Position numbers and translations under genes: made by a program. Under the pieces are notes generated by a model. That model was given only the letters and a program-made list of their open reading frames with translations, did no database searches and was not told the origin of the DNA. From Actinomycetes bacterium (GTDB lineage Bacteria > Actinomycetota > Acidimicrobiia > Acidimicrobiales > RAAP-2): a DNA stretch of 13,678 nucleotides. Below, piece by piece: positions 1 through 6,100 of this stretch. The stretch's first letter is position 1. The number at the start of each line of letters is the position of its first letter. The stretch lies in contig JAKCEC010000019.1 of NCBI GenBank assembly GCA_021841725.1, forward strand, positions 1-13,678, given 5' to 3'.

Positions 1-1
1 G

Positions 2-643
2 CAGATGCTCGGGGTGAGGTACTACATCGCCTTCTCGCCCGGCGCGGTGGCGCAGGCGCGGCGCGACCACGAACTGCGCCTCGTGGCCACGACGAAGAGT
101 TGGCCCGCGCCCGGGGCCCGGTGGTACGTCTTCTTGATCAGGGACAGTCCCGTGGTCAGCGCCCTCACGCACGTCCCCGTGGTGGTCGCCGGGCTCTCGA
201 GTCGGGTCGCGTGGCTCGACGCCAACGAGAGCTGGTGGTTGAACCCGAGCGCGTGGTCGGTGCCGATCGCCGCGAGCGGTCCCGCGGACTGGCCGCACGT
301 GGGTGCGCCGGACCTCGTGCGCCACTCCGCGGCGCTACCGCGGGTGCTCGTCAGTGACGTGCGCCAGGGCACCCAGTCGATCTCCTTTCGCGTTTCGCGC
401 GTCGGGGTCCCGGTCCTGGTGAAGATCTCGTACTTCCCGCGATGGCGCGCGAGCGGGGCGACGGGCCCCTACCGGGTCAGCCCCAATCTGATGGTGGTGG
501 TACCGACCGCCCACGCGGTCTCGCTGCACTACGGGGCCAACGCCGCCGTCGCGTGGGGCAGTCTGGCGAGCGAGATCACCGGCGTCGGGGGTCTCGCGGT
601 GGGCGCGGTGAGTCTTCGGAGGCGTCGCCGGGCTCGACGTTAG
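2..643 (+). CDS. C-terminal part of a large polytopic membrane protein (5' end outside window)
   Basis: The frame is open to the left edge of the window (CAG codon at 2-4 before the first ATG at 5), so this is the last ~213 codons of a longer gene. The segment opens with LGVRYYIAFSP. It later carries VPVLVKISYFPRW and SPNLMVVVPT, which I recognise from the extracytoplasmic C-terminal region of very large actinobacterial membrane proteins (YfhO-like or '6-pyruvoyl-tetrahydropterin synthase-related' annotations, GT-C-like architecture). A final moderately hydrophobic stretch (about residues 183-205) is followed by an Arg-rich tail (RRRRRARR), consistent with a last membrane helix ending in the cytoplasm. 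The stop TAG (641-643) lies 11 bases before the phosphomannomutase start, so the two may be co-transcribed. A role in envelope glycoconjugate assembly is inferred from this neighbour only; the biochemical function is unknown. Confidence 0.75.
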   Translation, partial: QMLGVRYYIAFSPGAVAQARRDHELRLVATTKSWPAPGARWYVFLIRDSPVVSALTHVPVVVAGLSSRVAWLDANESWWLNPSAWSVPIAASGPADWPHVGAPDLVRHSAALPRVLVSDVRQGTQSISFRVSRVGVPVLVKISYFPRWRASGATGPYRVSPNLMVVVPTAHAVSLHYGANAAVAWGSLASEITGVGGLAVGAVSLRRRRRARR

Positions 644-646
644 GAT
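641..646 (+). promoter_or_regulatory. Candidate -10 element (TAGGAT) upstream of phosphomannomutase
   Basis: TAGGAT matches the actinobacterial TANNNT pattern and lies 8 bases before the ATG at 655, close enough for a leaderless or near-leaderless transcript. I see no convincing -35 box. The same bases could act as a poor Shine-Dalgarno (AGGA, 9 bases from ATG), and they overlap the stop codon of the upstream gene, so read-through transcription is equally possible. Confidence 0.25.
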
Positions 647-654
647 GGGCGGTC

Positions 655-2001
655 ATGGACACTTCGCTGATCTTCAAGGCCTACGACGTTCGCGGGACGT
701 ACCCCGAACAGCTGAACGAAGACGTCGCGAGAGCCGTGGGGTCCGCGTTCGCCACGTTCGTGGGCGGACCGTCGGTGGTCGTGGCGCGCGATATGCGCCC
801 GTCGGGTCCGAGCCTGGTGGCGGCCTTCGCCGAGGGGGTGCGTCGGGTCGGCGTCGAGGTGGTCGACATCGGACTGGCGTCGACGGACCTCCTCTACTTC
901 GCCTCGGGGTACCTGAATTCGCCGGGGGCGATGTTCACGGCGTCGCACAACCCCGCCCAGTACAACGGGATCAAGATGTGTCTGGCCGAGGCCAAACCCA
1001 TCGGTCTCGAGACCGGACTGGCCGAGATCGAGCGCCGGACCCACGAGTTCCTGGCCGCACCGGCGACCGGTGAGCTCGCGGCGCTGTCCGAGGCTGACGT
1101 GCGCGACGCGTGGGTGGCCCACGTGCATTCCTTCATCGACACCACGCAACTGCGCCCGCTCAAGATCGTGGCCGACACCGCGAACGGCATGGGGGGCTAC
1201 GTGGCCCCGCTCATCTTCGCGGGACTGCCCTTCGACGTCGAGATCCTGTTCCCCGAGCTCGACGGGACGTTCCCCAACCACCCGGCCGACCCGCTGAACC
1301 CGGCCAACATCGTGGACTTGCAGCGACGCGTGCTCGAGAGCGGCGCCGATATCGGCCTGGCCTTCGACGGCGACGCCGACCGCGTCTTCTTGATCGACGA
1401 AAGGGCCCAGGGGATCAGTGGTTCGACCACCACCGCGATGGTGGCCGCCAGTCTCCTCGACAAGAATCCCGGCGCCACCATCCTCTACAACGTCATCTGC
1501 TCGAAATCCGTGCCCGCGGTGATCGCCGAACACGGCGGAGTGGGGGTGCGCACGCGCGTCGGTCACAGCTTCATCAAGCAGACGATGGCCGAGACCAACG
1601 CCATCTTCGGCGGGGAGCACTCGGGTCACTACTACTACCGCGATAATTACCGCGCGGACTCGGGCATCATCACCGCCCTGGTGGTGTTGGAACTGCTGAG
1701 TCAGTCCCGCGGTCCCCTGTCGGAGTTGGTGCGGCCCTTCTCGCGCTACGCGGTCTCGGGTGAGATCAACACGGTCGTCACCGACCCGGCCTCGACCGTC
1801 GCGACGATCACCGGACTCGTGCGCGCGGCGGGCGCGTCGATTGACGAACTCGACGGGCTCACCGCGGACTACGGCGACTGGTGGTTCAATCTGCGACCCT
1901 CCAACACCGAACCGCTGCTGCGACTCAACGTGGAGGCCGACTCCGAGGAGGCGTGCGCACGCCACGCGGCGGAGGTCGTCGACATGATCACGGCGCACTG
2001 A
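655..2001 (+). CDS. manB: Phosphomannomutase/phosphoglucomutase (alpha-D-phosphohexomutase family)
   Basis: The 448-residue product should interconvert mannose-6-phosphate and mannose-1-phosphate (possibly also the glucose phosphates) in the cytoplasm, supplying GDP-mannose and related precursors. All four family signatures are present. The phosphoserine loop TASHNP has Ser97. The metal-binding loop DGDADR has Asp238, Asp240 and Asp242. The sugar-recognition loop GGEHSGH spans about 319-325. The phosphate-binding loop RPSNTEP spans 414-420 in the C-terminal domain. Length is normal for bacterial ManB/CpsG/AlgC enzymes (about 450-460). The frame is open upstream to 442, but ATG 655 gives the expected N-terminus (IFKAYDVRG motif at about 6-14) and avoids overlapping the upstream gene. 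A small Trm112-like gene follows after 2 bases. Substrate preference between mannose and glucose phosphates cannot be read from sequence alone; the symbol reflects the family. Confidence 0.93.
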   Translation: MDTSLIFKAYDVRGTYPEQLNEDVARAVGSAFATFVGGPSVVVARDMRPSGPSLVAAFAEGVRRVGVEVVDIGLASTDLLYFASGYLNSPGAMFTASHNPAQYNGIKMCLAEAKPIGLETGLAEIERRTHEFLAAPATGELAALSEADVRDAWVAHVHSFIDTTQLRPLKIVADTANGMGGYVAPLIFAGLPFDVEILFPELDGTFPNHPADPLNPANIVDLQRRVLESGADIGLAFDGDADRVFLIDERAQGISGSTTTAMVAASLLDKNPGATILYNVICSKSVPAVIAEHGGVGVRTRVGHSFIKQTMAETNAIFGGEHSGHYYYRDNYRADSGIITALVVLELLSQSRGPLSELVRPFSRYAVSGEINTVVTDPASTVATITGLVRAAGASIDELDGLTADYGDWWFNLRPSNTEPLLRLNVEADSEEACARHAAEVVDMITAH

Positions 2002-2003
2002 CG

Positions 2004-2231
2004 GTGGCCCTCGACGCCTTCTTACTCGAGCTACTCGAGGACCCGGCCGACCACGGGCCCCTGCGCTACGTGGCCGCGCGCGACGTGCTCTACAACCCGC
2101 GCGCGCGCCGCGCCTACGAGGTGCGCGACGACATCGCCGTCCTGCTCACGACCGAGGCCCGCGACGTCGACGACGCCGAGCACGCCGCGATCATGGACGA
2201 TCCCTCGGGGCGGGACACCGGCCTAGCCTGA
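2004..2231 (+). CDS. Trm112-like small protein lacking zinc-ligand cysteines
   Basis: This 75-residue product starts at a GTG two bases after the phosphomannomutase stop, so translation is probably coupled. The pattern LDAFLLELLEDPADHGPLRY...LYNPRARRAYEVRDDIAVLL...EA matches the Trm112/UPF0434 fold (Pfam Trm112p family). In zinc-binding members, CPxC-type motifs occupy the two knuckles. Here they read EDPAD and YNPRARRAY, and the whole protein has no cysteine, so it cannot bind zinc in the usual way. From memory, actinobacterial genomes often place such a gene between a phosphomannomutase and a SIS-domain phosphosugar isomerase; here the next gene is instead a convergent permease. Eukaryotic and archaeal Trm112 activates methyltransferases, but the role of this bacterial branch is not established and I do not assign one. 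Its 3' end overlaps the convergent permease gene by 9 bases. Confidence 0.8.
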   Translation: MALDAFLLELLEDPADHGPLRYVAARDVLYNPRARRAYEVRDDIAVLLTTEARDVDDAEHAAIMDDPSGRDTGLA

Positions 2232-3176
2232 GTCGGCCCCGTCGGACGCGCGCCGGGGCGTCCGACGCCGCACGCGGCCCTGGGCGAGCGCCGCGCCCGT
2301 CAGGATGACGAGTGCCCCGGCCGGCTCGTTCCACGTCAGGGACTCGCCCAGGAACGCCACCCCCACGATCGCGGCGAAGACCGGCGTGAGGTAGGTGACG
2401 CTGCTGACGACGCTGGCCGGCGCGTGTCGGACCAAGTGAAAATTCATGACGTAGGCCACGCCGGTGCCCAGTACGCCGAGCGCGCCGAGTCCGAGGAACG
2501 ACGAGAGGGGCGGGTGCGCGCGCACGTGCCCCACGAGGAGGGCGAAGGGCGCGAGTTGGAGCGCCCCGCAGAGGACTTGGCCCGTGGCCAGCGCGATGGG
2601 CGAATGCGCGGTGTCGCTCAGGTGTCGGCGCGCGTAGGCGAACCCGAAGCCGTAACAGACGACGGCCCCGAGGCAGGCGGCGACACCCGTCCACTGGCTC
2701 GCGCCGAAGCCTCGCCCCACGCCGATGAGGATGACGACGCCGACCAGTCCGACGCCGAGCCCGGCCACCACCGTGACGCGCGGCTGTTCGTAACGCAGGA
2801 CGAAGAGCACCACGATCAACGTCGTCAACGGGGTGGTGGCGTTGATCAGGCCGGCCAGCACGGCCGACACGTGCGTTTCGCCCACGGAGAAGAGCGTGAA
2901 GGGGACGCTGTTGAGCAAGATGGCGACGACGAAAAGGTGGGCCCAGGTCGAGAAGCGGCGCGGTGGTGCGGAGCGGGTGAGGAGCGACAGGACGACCAGG
3001 GTCAGGGCGCCGGTGCCGAGGCGCGCGAACGCCACGTCGACCGGCGAGAGCGCGCGCAGTCCGAGCTTGATCCACCAGAAGGAACAGCCCCACACGGCAC
3101 CCAGCGCGACGAACCACACCGGCCAGGGGACGCGCGCACGGGTGGGGGCCGGCACCGCGAGCCCGACGTCGCTCAC
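2223..3176 (-). CDS. EamA-family (drug/metabolite transporter superfamily) permease
   Basis: The 317-residue hydrophobic protein shows the duplicated EamA architecture: about ten membrane helices in two repeats (roughly residues 18-147 and 160-300). The first helix region reads ALGAVWGCSFWWIKLGL, the typical start of EamA repeat 1, and the second repeat includes LGVLGTGVAYVMNFHLV and YLTPVFAAIVGVAFLGESL. It acts in the inner membrane, and members export amino acids, metabolites or drugs; the substrate cannot be predicted. The start chosen is GTG at 3176-3174, which overlaps the ada stop as GTGA; a longer reading from 3233 would lie mostly inside ada and adds a Gly/Arg-rich non-membrane stretch. 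The overlap implies translational coupling to Ada. The 3' end overlaps the Trm112-like gene tail-to-tail by 9 bases with no terminator hairpin that I can see. Confidence 0.88.
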   Translation of the reverse strand: MSDVGLAVPAPTRARVPWPVWFVALGAVWGCSFWWIKLGLRALSPVDVAFARLGTGALTLVVLSLLTRSAPPRRFSTWAHLFVVAILLNSVPFTLFSVGETHVSAVLAGLINATTPLTTLIVVLFVLRYEQPRVTVVAGLGVGLVGVVILIGVGRGFGASQWTGVAACLGAVVCYGFGFAYARRHLSDTAHSPIALATGQVLCGALQLAPFALLVGHVRAHPPLSSFLGLGALGVLGTGVAYVMNFHLVRHAPASVVSSVTYLTPVFAAIVGVAFLGESLTWNEPAGALVILTGAALAQGRVRRRTPRRASDGADSG

Positions 3177-4225
3177 GCGGTGGCCGTCGCGCCCTCGGCC
3201 CGCAGGAGGGCCGCCTTGGCGTCGAGTCCCCACCGGTACCCGCCGAGGGAACCGTCGCCGCGAACGACGCGGTGACAGGGGATCGCCACGGCCACGGGGT
3301 TCGCCGCGCAGGCGGACCCGACCGCGCGCGCCGCGCGCGGCGCGCCCGCGAGGGTCGCGAGCTCGGCGTAGGAGATCGTGGCACCCCGCGGCACGCGACG
3401 CAGCGTCTCCCAGACGCGCACCTGAAACGCCGTTCCCTGGACGTCGAGGGGCAGCGACGCCACCTCACCCTCGCCGCGCACGGCCAGGGCCAGGACCGAG
3501 GCGAGGGGTCCCAACCCCGCGTCGTCGCGCTCGCGGCGCGCCCGCGGGAACTCCTCGGCCAGTTCGCGCTCCAGCGCCGCCTCGTCGTCGCCGAGGCGCA
3601 CCGCGCAGACGCCGCGCGCGGTCGTCGCGACGATCACGTGACCCAGTGGCGTGACGAGCGTGGTGTACCTGATGTGTTCGGCGTCGGCGCCCCCCCGGTA
3701 GCGCTGCGGCGCCATCCCCAGCGAACGGGCGCCGTGCTCGTAGAAGGCGCGACTCGAACCGAAGCCCGCCGCGTACACGGCCTCGGTCACGGCCGGCGAC
3801 GAGGGCAGGATCTCGCGCGCCCGTCGGGCCCGGACGCTGCGCGCGTAGGCGGCCACCGGCACGCCGATCACCTCGGCGAACCGGCGTCGCAGGTGGCGTT
3901 CGCTGTAGCCCACCTCGGCGGCGAACGCGACGACGTCGACCGCGCCCTCCTGCTCGAGGCGACGACAGAGCCGGGTCACCGCCTCGAGGGAGGCGTCCAC
4001 GACACGTCCCTGGTCGGGCCGGCACCGCCGACACGCCCGGTAGCCCGCCCGTTCGGCGTCCGCGAGCGTCGCGAAGAACTCGACGTGGTCGCGGCGCGGC
4101 GTTCGCGCGGCGCAGCCCGGTCGACACGCGACGCCGGTGGTCGACACGGCGTAGATGAACACGCCGTCGTAGCGCGTATCGCGCCGCTGTACCACGGCCC
4201 ACCGTGTCTCGTCGAGCTTCGTCAT
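3173..4225 (-). CDS. ada: Bifunctional Ada: methylphosphotriester/O6-methylguanine-DNA methyltransferase and AraC-type regulator
   Basis: The 350-residue product has the full three-part Ada layout, similar in length to E. coli Ada (354). The N-terminal zinc domain carries Cys34, Cys38, Cys65 and Cys68 (ACRPGCAART and CRRCRP). The first corresponds to the cysteine that takes a methyl group from DNA phosphotriesters in E. coli Ada. An AraC-type helix-turn-helix follows at about 80-175 (VGYSERHLRRRF, MAPQRYRGG). The C-terminal Ogt domain has AIPCHRVV with the acceptor Cys317. By family knowledge, it repairs alkylated DNA and, once methylated, activates its own regulon. The ATG at 4225-4223 is chosen because the upstream extension to 4351 would run into the thiolase gene and has no homologous sequence. 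No Shine-Dalgarno precedes the ATG; a TANNNT box ends 7 bases upstream, suggesting a leaderless mRNA. The EamA permease is downstream, overlapping as GTGA. Confidence 0.93.
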   Translation of the reverse strand: MTKLDETRWAVVQRRDTRYDGVFIYAVSTTGVACRPGCAARTPRRDHVEFFATLADAERAGYRACRRCRPDQGRVVDASLEAVTRLCRRLEQEGAVDVVAFAAEVGYSERHLRRRFAEVIGVPVAAYARSVRARRAREILPSSPAVTEAVYAAGFGSSRAFYEHGARSLGMAPQRYRGGADAEHIRYTTLVTPLGHVIVATTARGVCAVRLGDDEAALERELAEEFPRARRERDDAGLGPLASVLALAVRGEGEVASLPLDVQGTAFQVRVWETLRRVPRGATISYAELATLAGAPRAARAVGSACAANPVAVAIPCHRVVRGDGSLGGYRWGLDAKAALLRAEGATATA

Positions 4226-4232
4226 GACGTGA

Positions 4233-4238
4233 AATCTA
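4233..4238 (-). promoter_or_regulatory. Candidate -10 box (TAGATT) for a leaderless ada transcript
   Basis: On the minus strand TAGATT fits TANNNT and is separated from the ada ATG (4225) by exactly 7 bases, the geometry expected if transcription starts at the A of ATG. There is no Shine-Dalgarno motif between it and the ATG, which favours leaderless translation. No good -35 hexamer is visible at 16-18 bases upstream, which is common for activator-dependent promoters. Confidence 0.4.
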
Positions 4239-4265
4239 CGGGACCCGCGCGGCTCCGGCACTCCG

Positions 4266-4281
4266 ATTACGGACACGTAAT
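4266..4281. promoter_or_regulatory. Perfect palindrome ATTACG-N4-CGTAAT, candidate operator of ada
   Basis: The arms ATTACG (4266-4271) and CGTAAT (4276-4281) are perfectly complementary around GACA. The site lies in the 74-base gap between thiolase and ada, centred about 48 bases upstream of the ada ATG. If the ada transcript is leaderless, this is at about -41 to -56, a usual position for an activator site. It could instead be a small hairpin after the thiolase, but six base pairs without a T-run make a weak terminator. Confidence 0.4.
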
Positions 4282-4299
4282 TCCTGGGCGCGCGAGCGT

Positions 4300-5508
4300 T
4301 CAATCGAGGCGTTCGATGATCATGGCCATACCCTGACCACCCCCGACGCACATCGTCTCGAGGCCGTAACGCAGGCCCGACTCCTCGAGCGAGTGCAGCA
4401 GCGTGGTCATGATGCGCGCGCCGGTCATCCCGAAGGGGTGCCCGAGGGCGATGGCCCCGCCGCGGACATTGAGTTTCTCCAGGGGCACGCCTAAGTGACG
4501 CGCGCTCGGCAGCACCTGGGCGGCGAAGGCCTCGTTGATCTCCACCAGGTCGATGTCCTTCATGGTGAGGTGCGCGCGCGCGAGCGCCTGGCGACTCGCC
4601 TCGATGGGTCCGAGGCCCATGATCTCGGGGTTCAACCCGCTGAGCCCCGAGGACACGATGCGCGCCCGCGCACGGATTCCGAGTTCTCGCGCGCGGACGT
4701 CACTCATCACCACGACCGCGGCGGCTCCGTCATTGAGCGGACACGCGTTGCCCGCGGTGATCGAACCGTCGGGCCGAAAGACGGGGGCGAGAGAGGCGAG
4801 GCGTTGCATCGAGGTATCGGCCCGCGGACCGTCGTCGGTGTCGACCACGCGACCGTCACCGCGCGTGAGCGCCACGATCTCGCGGGCGAAGTAGCCGTTG
4901 GCCTGATGGGCGACGGCGAGTTCCTGGGAACGAAGGGCGAACTCGTCCATCTGCGACCGGCTGACGCCCTCGAGCTGGGCGACGTTCTCCGCCGTCTGGC
5001 CCATGGCGATATAGACGTCGGGCAGACCCGGGGGCGGGGTCCACGTCGCCGCGCCGCTCGCCGAGCGCGCCGCGCTGCGCTCGCGCGCGCTCGCGAATCG
5101 GGGGTTGGCGGCCGCGTCGACGTCGGACAGACCCGCGCCGAAGCGCGAGACGGTCTCGACCCCCGCGGCGACGAACACGTCGCCCTCTCCCGCGCGGATG
5201 GCGTGGGCGGCCATGCGGATCGTCTGGAGCGAGGAGGAACAGTAGCGGTTGACGGTGACGCCGGGGACGTCGTCGAGGCCCGCGAGGATCGCACTCACGC
5301 GCGCCAGGTTGAACCCGGCCTCACCGGCCGGCTGGCCGCACCCCACCAGGAGGTCCTCCACCATGTGGGGGTCGAGTTCGGGTACCTGCTCGAGGACCCG
5401 ACGCACCACGAAGGCGGTGAGGTCGTCGGGACGTTCGTCCACCAGGGACCCCTTGAAGGCGCGACCGATCGGCGTTCGACCGGCGGCGACGAGGACGGCT
5501 TCAGCCAC
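4300..5508 (-). CDS. Acetyl-CoA acyltransferase / thiolase
   Basis: The 402-residue product is a thiolase-superfamily enzyme that would cleave 3-ketoacyl-CoA with CoA (beta-oxidation of fatty acids or sterol side chains) or run in reverse to condense acetyl-CoA. The nucleophile is Cys90 in NRYCSSSLQT. NEAFA carries Asn325, GHPFGMTGAR carries His357, and CVGGGQG carries Cys387. The length is normal (about 390-405). A segment at about residues 125-160 (Ala/Arg-rich, then TPPPGLPDVYIAMGQTAENV) resembles the loop seen in actinobacterial FadA proteins. The asparagine usually found in NVNGGAIALGHP is Arg here (NVRGGAIALGHP). The GTG start gives the expected MAEAVLVAAGRTPIGR. It begins 10 bases after the riboflavin synthase stop, so it is likely in the same operon. 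No enoyl-CoA hydratase/hydroxyacyl-CoA dehydrogenase partner is adjacent, so substrate class is uncertain. Confidence 0.92.
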   Translation of the reverse strand: MAEAVLVAAGRTPIGRAFKGSLVDERPDDLTAFVVRRVLEQVPELDPHMVEDLLVGCGQPAGEAGFNLARVSAILAGLDDVPGVTVNRYCSSSLQTIRMAAHAIRAGEGDVFVAAGVETVSRFGAGLSDVDAAANPRFASARERSAARSASGAATWTPPPGLPDVYIAMGQTAENVAQLEGVSRSQMDEFALRSQELAVAHQANGYFAREIVALTRGDGRVVDTDDGPRADTSMQRLASLAPVFRPDGSITAGNACPLNDGAAAVVVMSDVRARELGIRARARIVSSGLSGLNPEIMGLGPIEASRQALARAHLTMKDIDLVEINEAFAAQVLPSARHLGVPLEKLNVRGGAIALGHPFGMTGARIMTTLLHSLEESGLRYGLETMCVGGGQGMAMIIERLD

Positions 5509-5518
5509 GGCGACCGCC

Positions 5519-6061
5519 CTACTTCAACTGCAGCGGGCCGGCGTCGTCAAAACCTTGACGAACGCCTTGACCGGCGCGGCGGCTCAGTTGGTGGGGCTCG
5601 AAGAGCATCCAGTACGCGTTGCGCGCGTGCTTGCGCGAACGGTTCTCGAAGACGCTGGCCAGGACCTTGGGGTCACTGGCCTCGTCCTCGTGGACGAAGA
5701 CCTCCAGGATGGGCGTGCCGGTGAGGAGTTGGGCCATCATGATCCCCTGGGCGGCCTCGTGGGCGCACTGCTTGTCGATGGGCGCCGACCCGGGCATGCC
5801 CAGGGCGACGACGATGGCGCAGCCGTCCTCGCGAATCATGTTCATCGCCGCCACGGCGAGGTCCTTGAAGCCCGGTACCGTCCGGGCCACCACCTTGAAG
5901 GTCGTGTTGTAGCCGGGACAGATCGCCAACTCGTCGCGGGCCGCCTGGCCCATGTCGTAACGCGCGAAGGTGGTATCGACGACCCCGATGCGGATCTTCG
6001 GGACCCGTGACTTCTTGGGCGCCTTCTTCTCGGAGGTCTTCTTCTTCTGGCTCTTTTTCAT
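5519..6061 (-). CDS. ribC: Archaeal-type riboflavin synthase (RibC, lumazine-synthase fold) with lysine-rich N-terminal tail
   Basis: The 180-residue product matches, block by block, the archaeal riboflavin synthase known from Methanocaldococcus MJ1184. The blocks are VVDTTFAR (27-34), TVPGFKDL (61-68), ALGMPG (86-91), DKQCAHEA (96-103), EVFVHEDEA (120-128) and GQGVRQGFDDAGP (164-176). By family knowledge this enzyme dismutates two 6,7-dimethyl-8-ribityllumazine molecules to riboflavin plus the pyrimidinedione. It is a pentamer related to lumazine synthase and not to the usual bacterial trimeric RibE. The first 22 residues contain 10 lysines and lie ahead of the conserved core; archaeal members that I recall start almost directly at the core. 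The ATG at 6061 is preferred over a GTG at 6067, because GGGAG (6071-6067) sits 5 bases before the ATG and would overlap the GTG. Neighbours are PPK2 (39 bases upstream) and thiolase (10 bases downstream); no other rib gene is in the window. Catalytic activity is inferred from motif conservation. Confidence 0.87.
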   Translation of the reverse strand: MKKSQKKKTSEKKAPKKSRVPKIRIGVVDTTFARYDMGQAARDELAICPGYNTTFKVVARTVPGFKDLAVAAMNMIREDGCAIVVALGMPGSAPIDKQCAHEAAQGIMMAQLLTGTPILEVFVHEDEASDPKVLASVFENRSRKHARNAYWMLFEPHQLSRRAGQGVRQGFDDAGPLQLK

Positions 6062-6066
6062 CGTCA

Positions 6067-6071
6067 CTCCC
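6067..6071 (-). promoter_or_regulatory. Shine-Dalgarno (GGGAG) deciding the ribC start
   Basis: GGGAG on the minus strand is followed by a 5-base spacer (TGACG) and ATG at 6061. It overlaps the alternative in-frame GTG at 6067, which therefore lacks a usable ribosome site. Confidence 0.6.
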
Positions 6072-6100
6072 GTCTGCGCCCAAGTCTAGGGAGTCGGTGC

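Noticed and set aside
640..1998. 452-codon open frame antisense to phosphomannomutase
   Set aside because: A GC-rich antisense shadow: composition is His/Arg/Val/Gly-rich with no recognisable domain, while the sense frame carries all mutase motifs.
3300..3360. CGCGCG-rich run inside the Ada methyltransferase domain as a repeat or hairpin element
   Set aside because: It encodes conserved Ogt-domain residues (AGAPRAARAVGSACAANP) and is explained by codon bias in Ala/Arg-rich protein.
4226..4351. Upstream extension of Ada to 4351
   Set aside because: It would overlap the thiolase 3' end, is not conserved in Ada, and the ATG at 4225 fits family length and a leaderless promoter.
4495..5724. 409-codon plus-strand frame over the thiolase and RibC end
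   Set aside because: Arg/His/Gly-rich shadow of the thiolase gene; no start signal or family resemblance.
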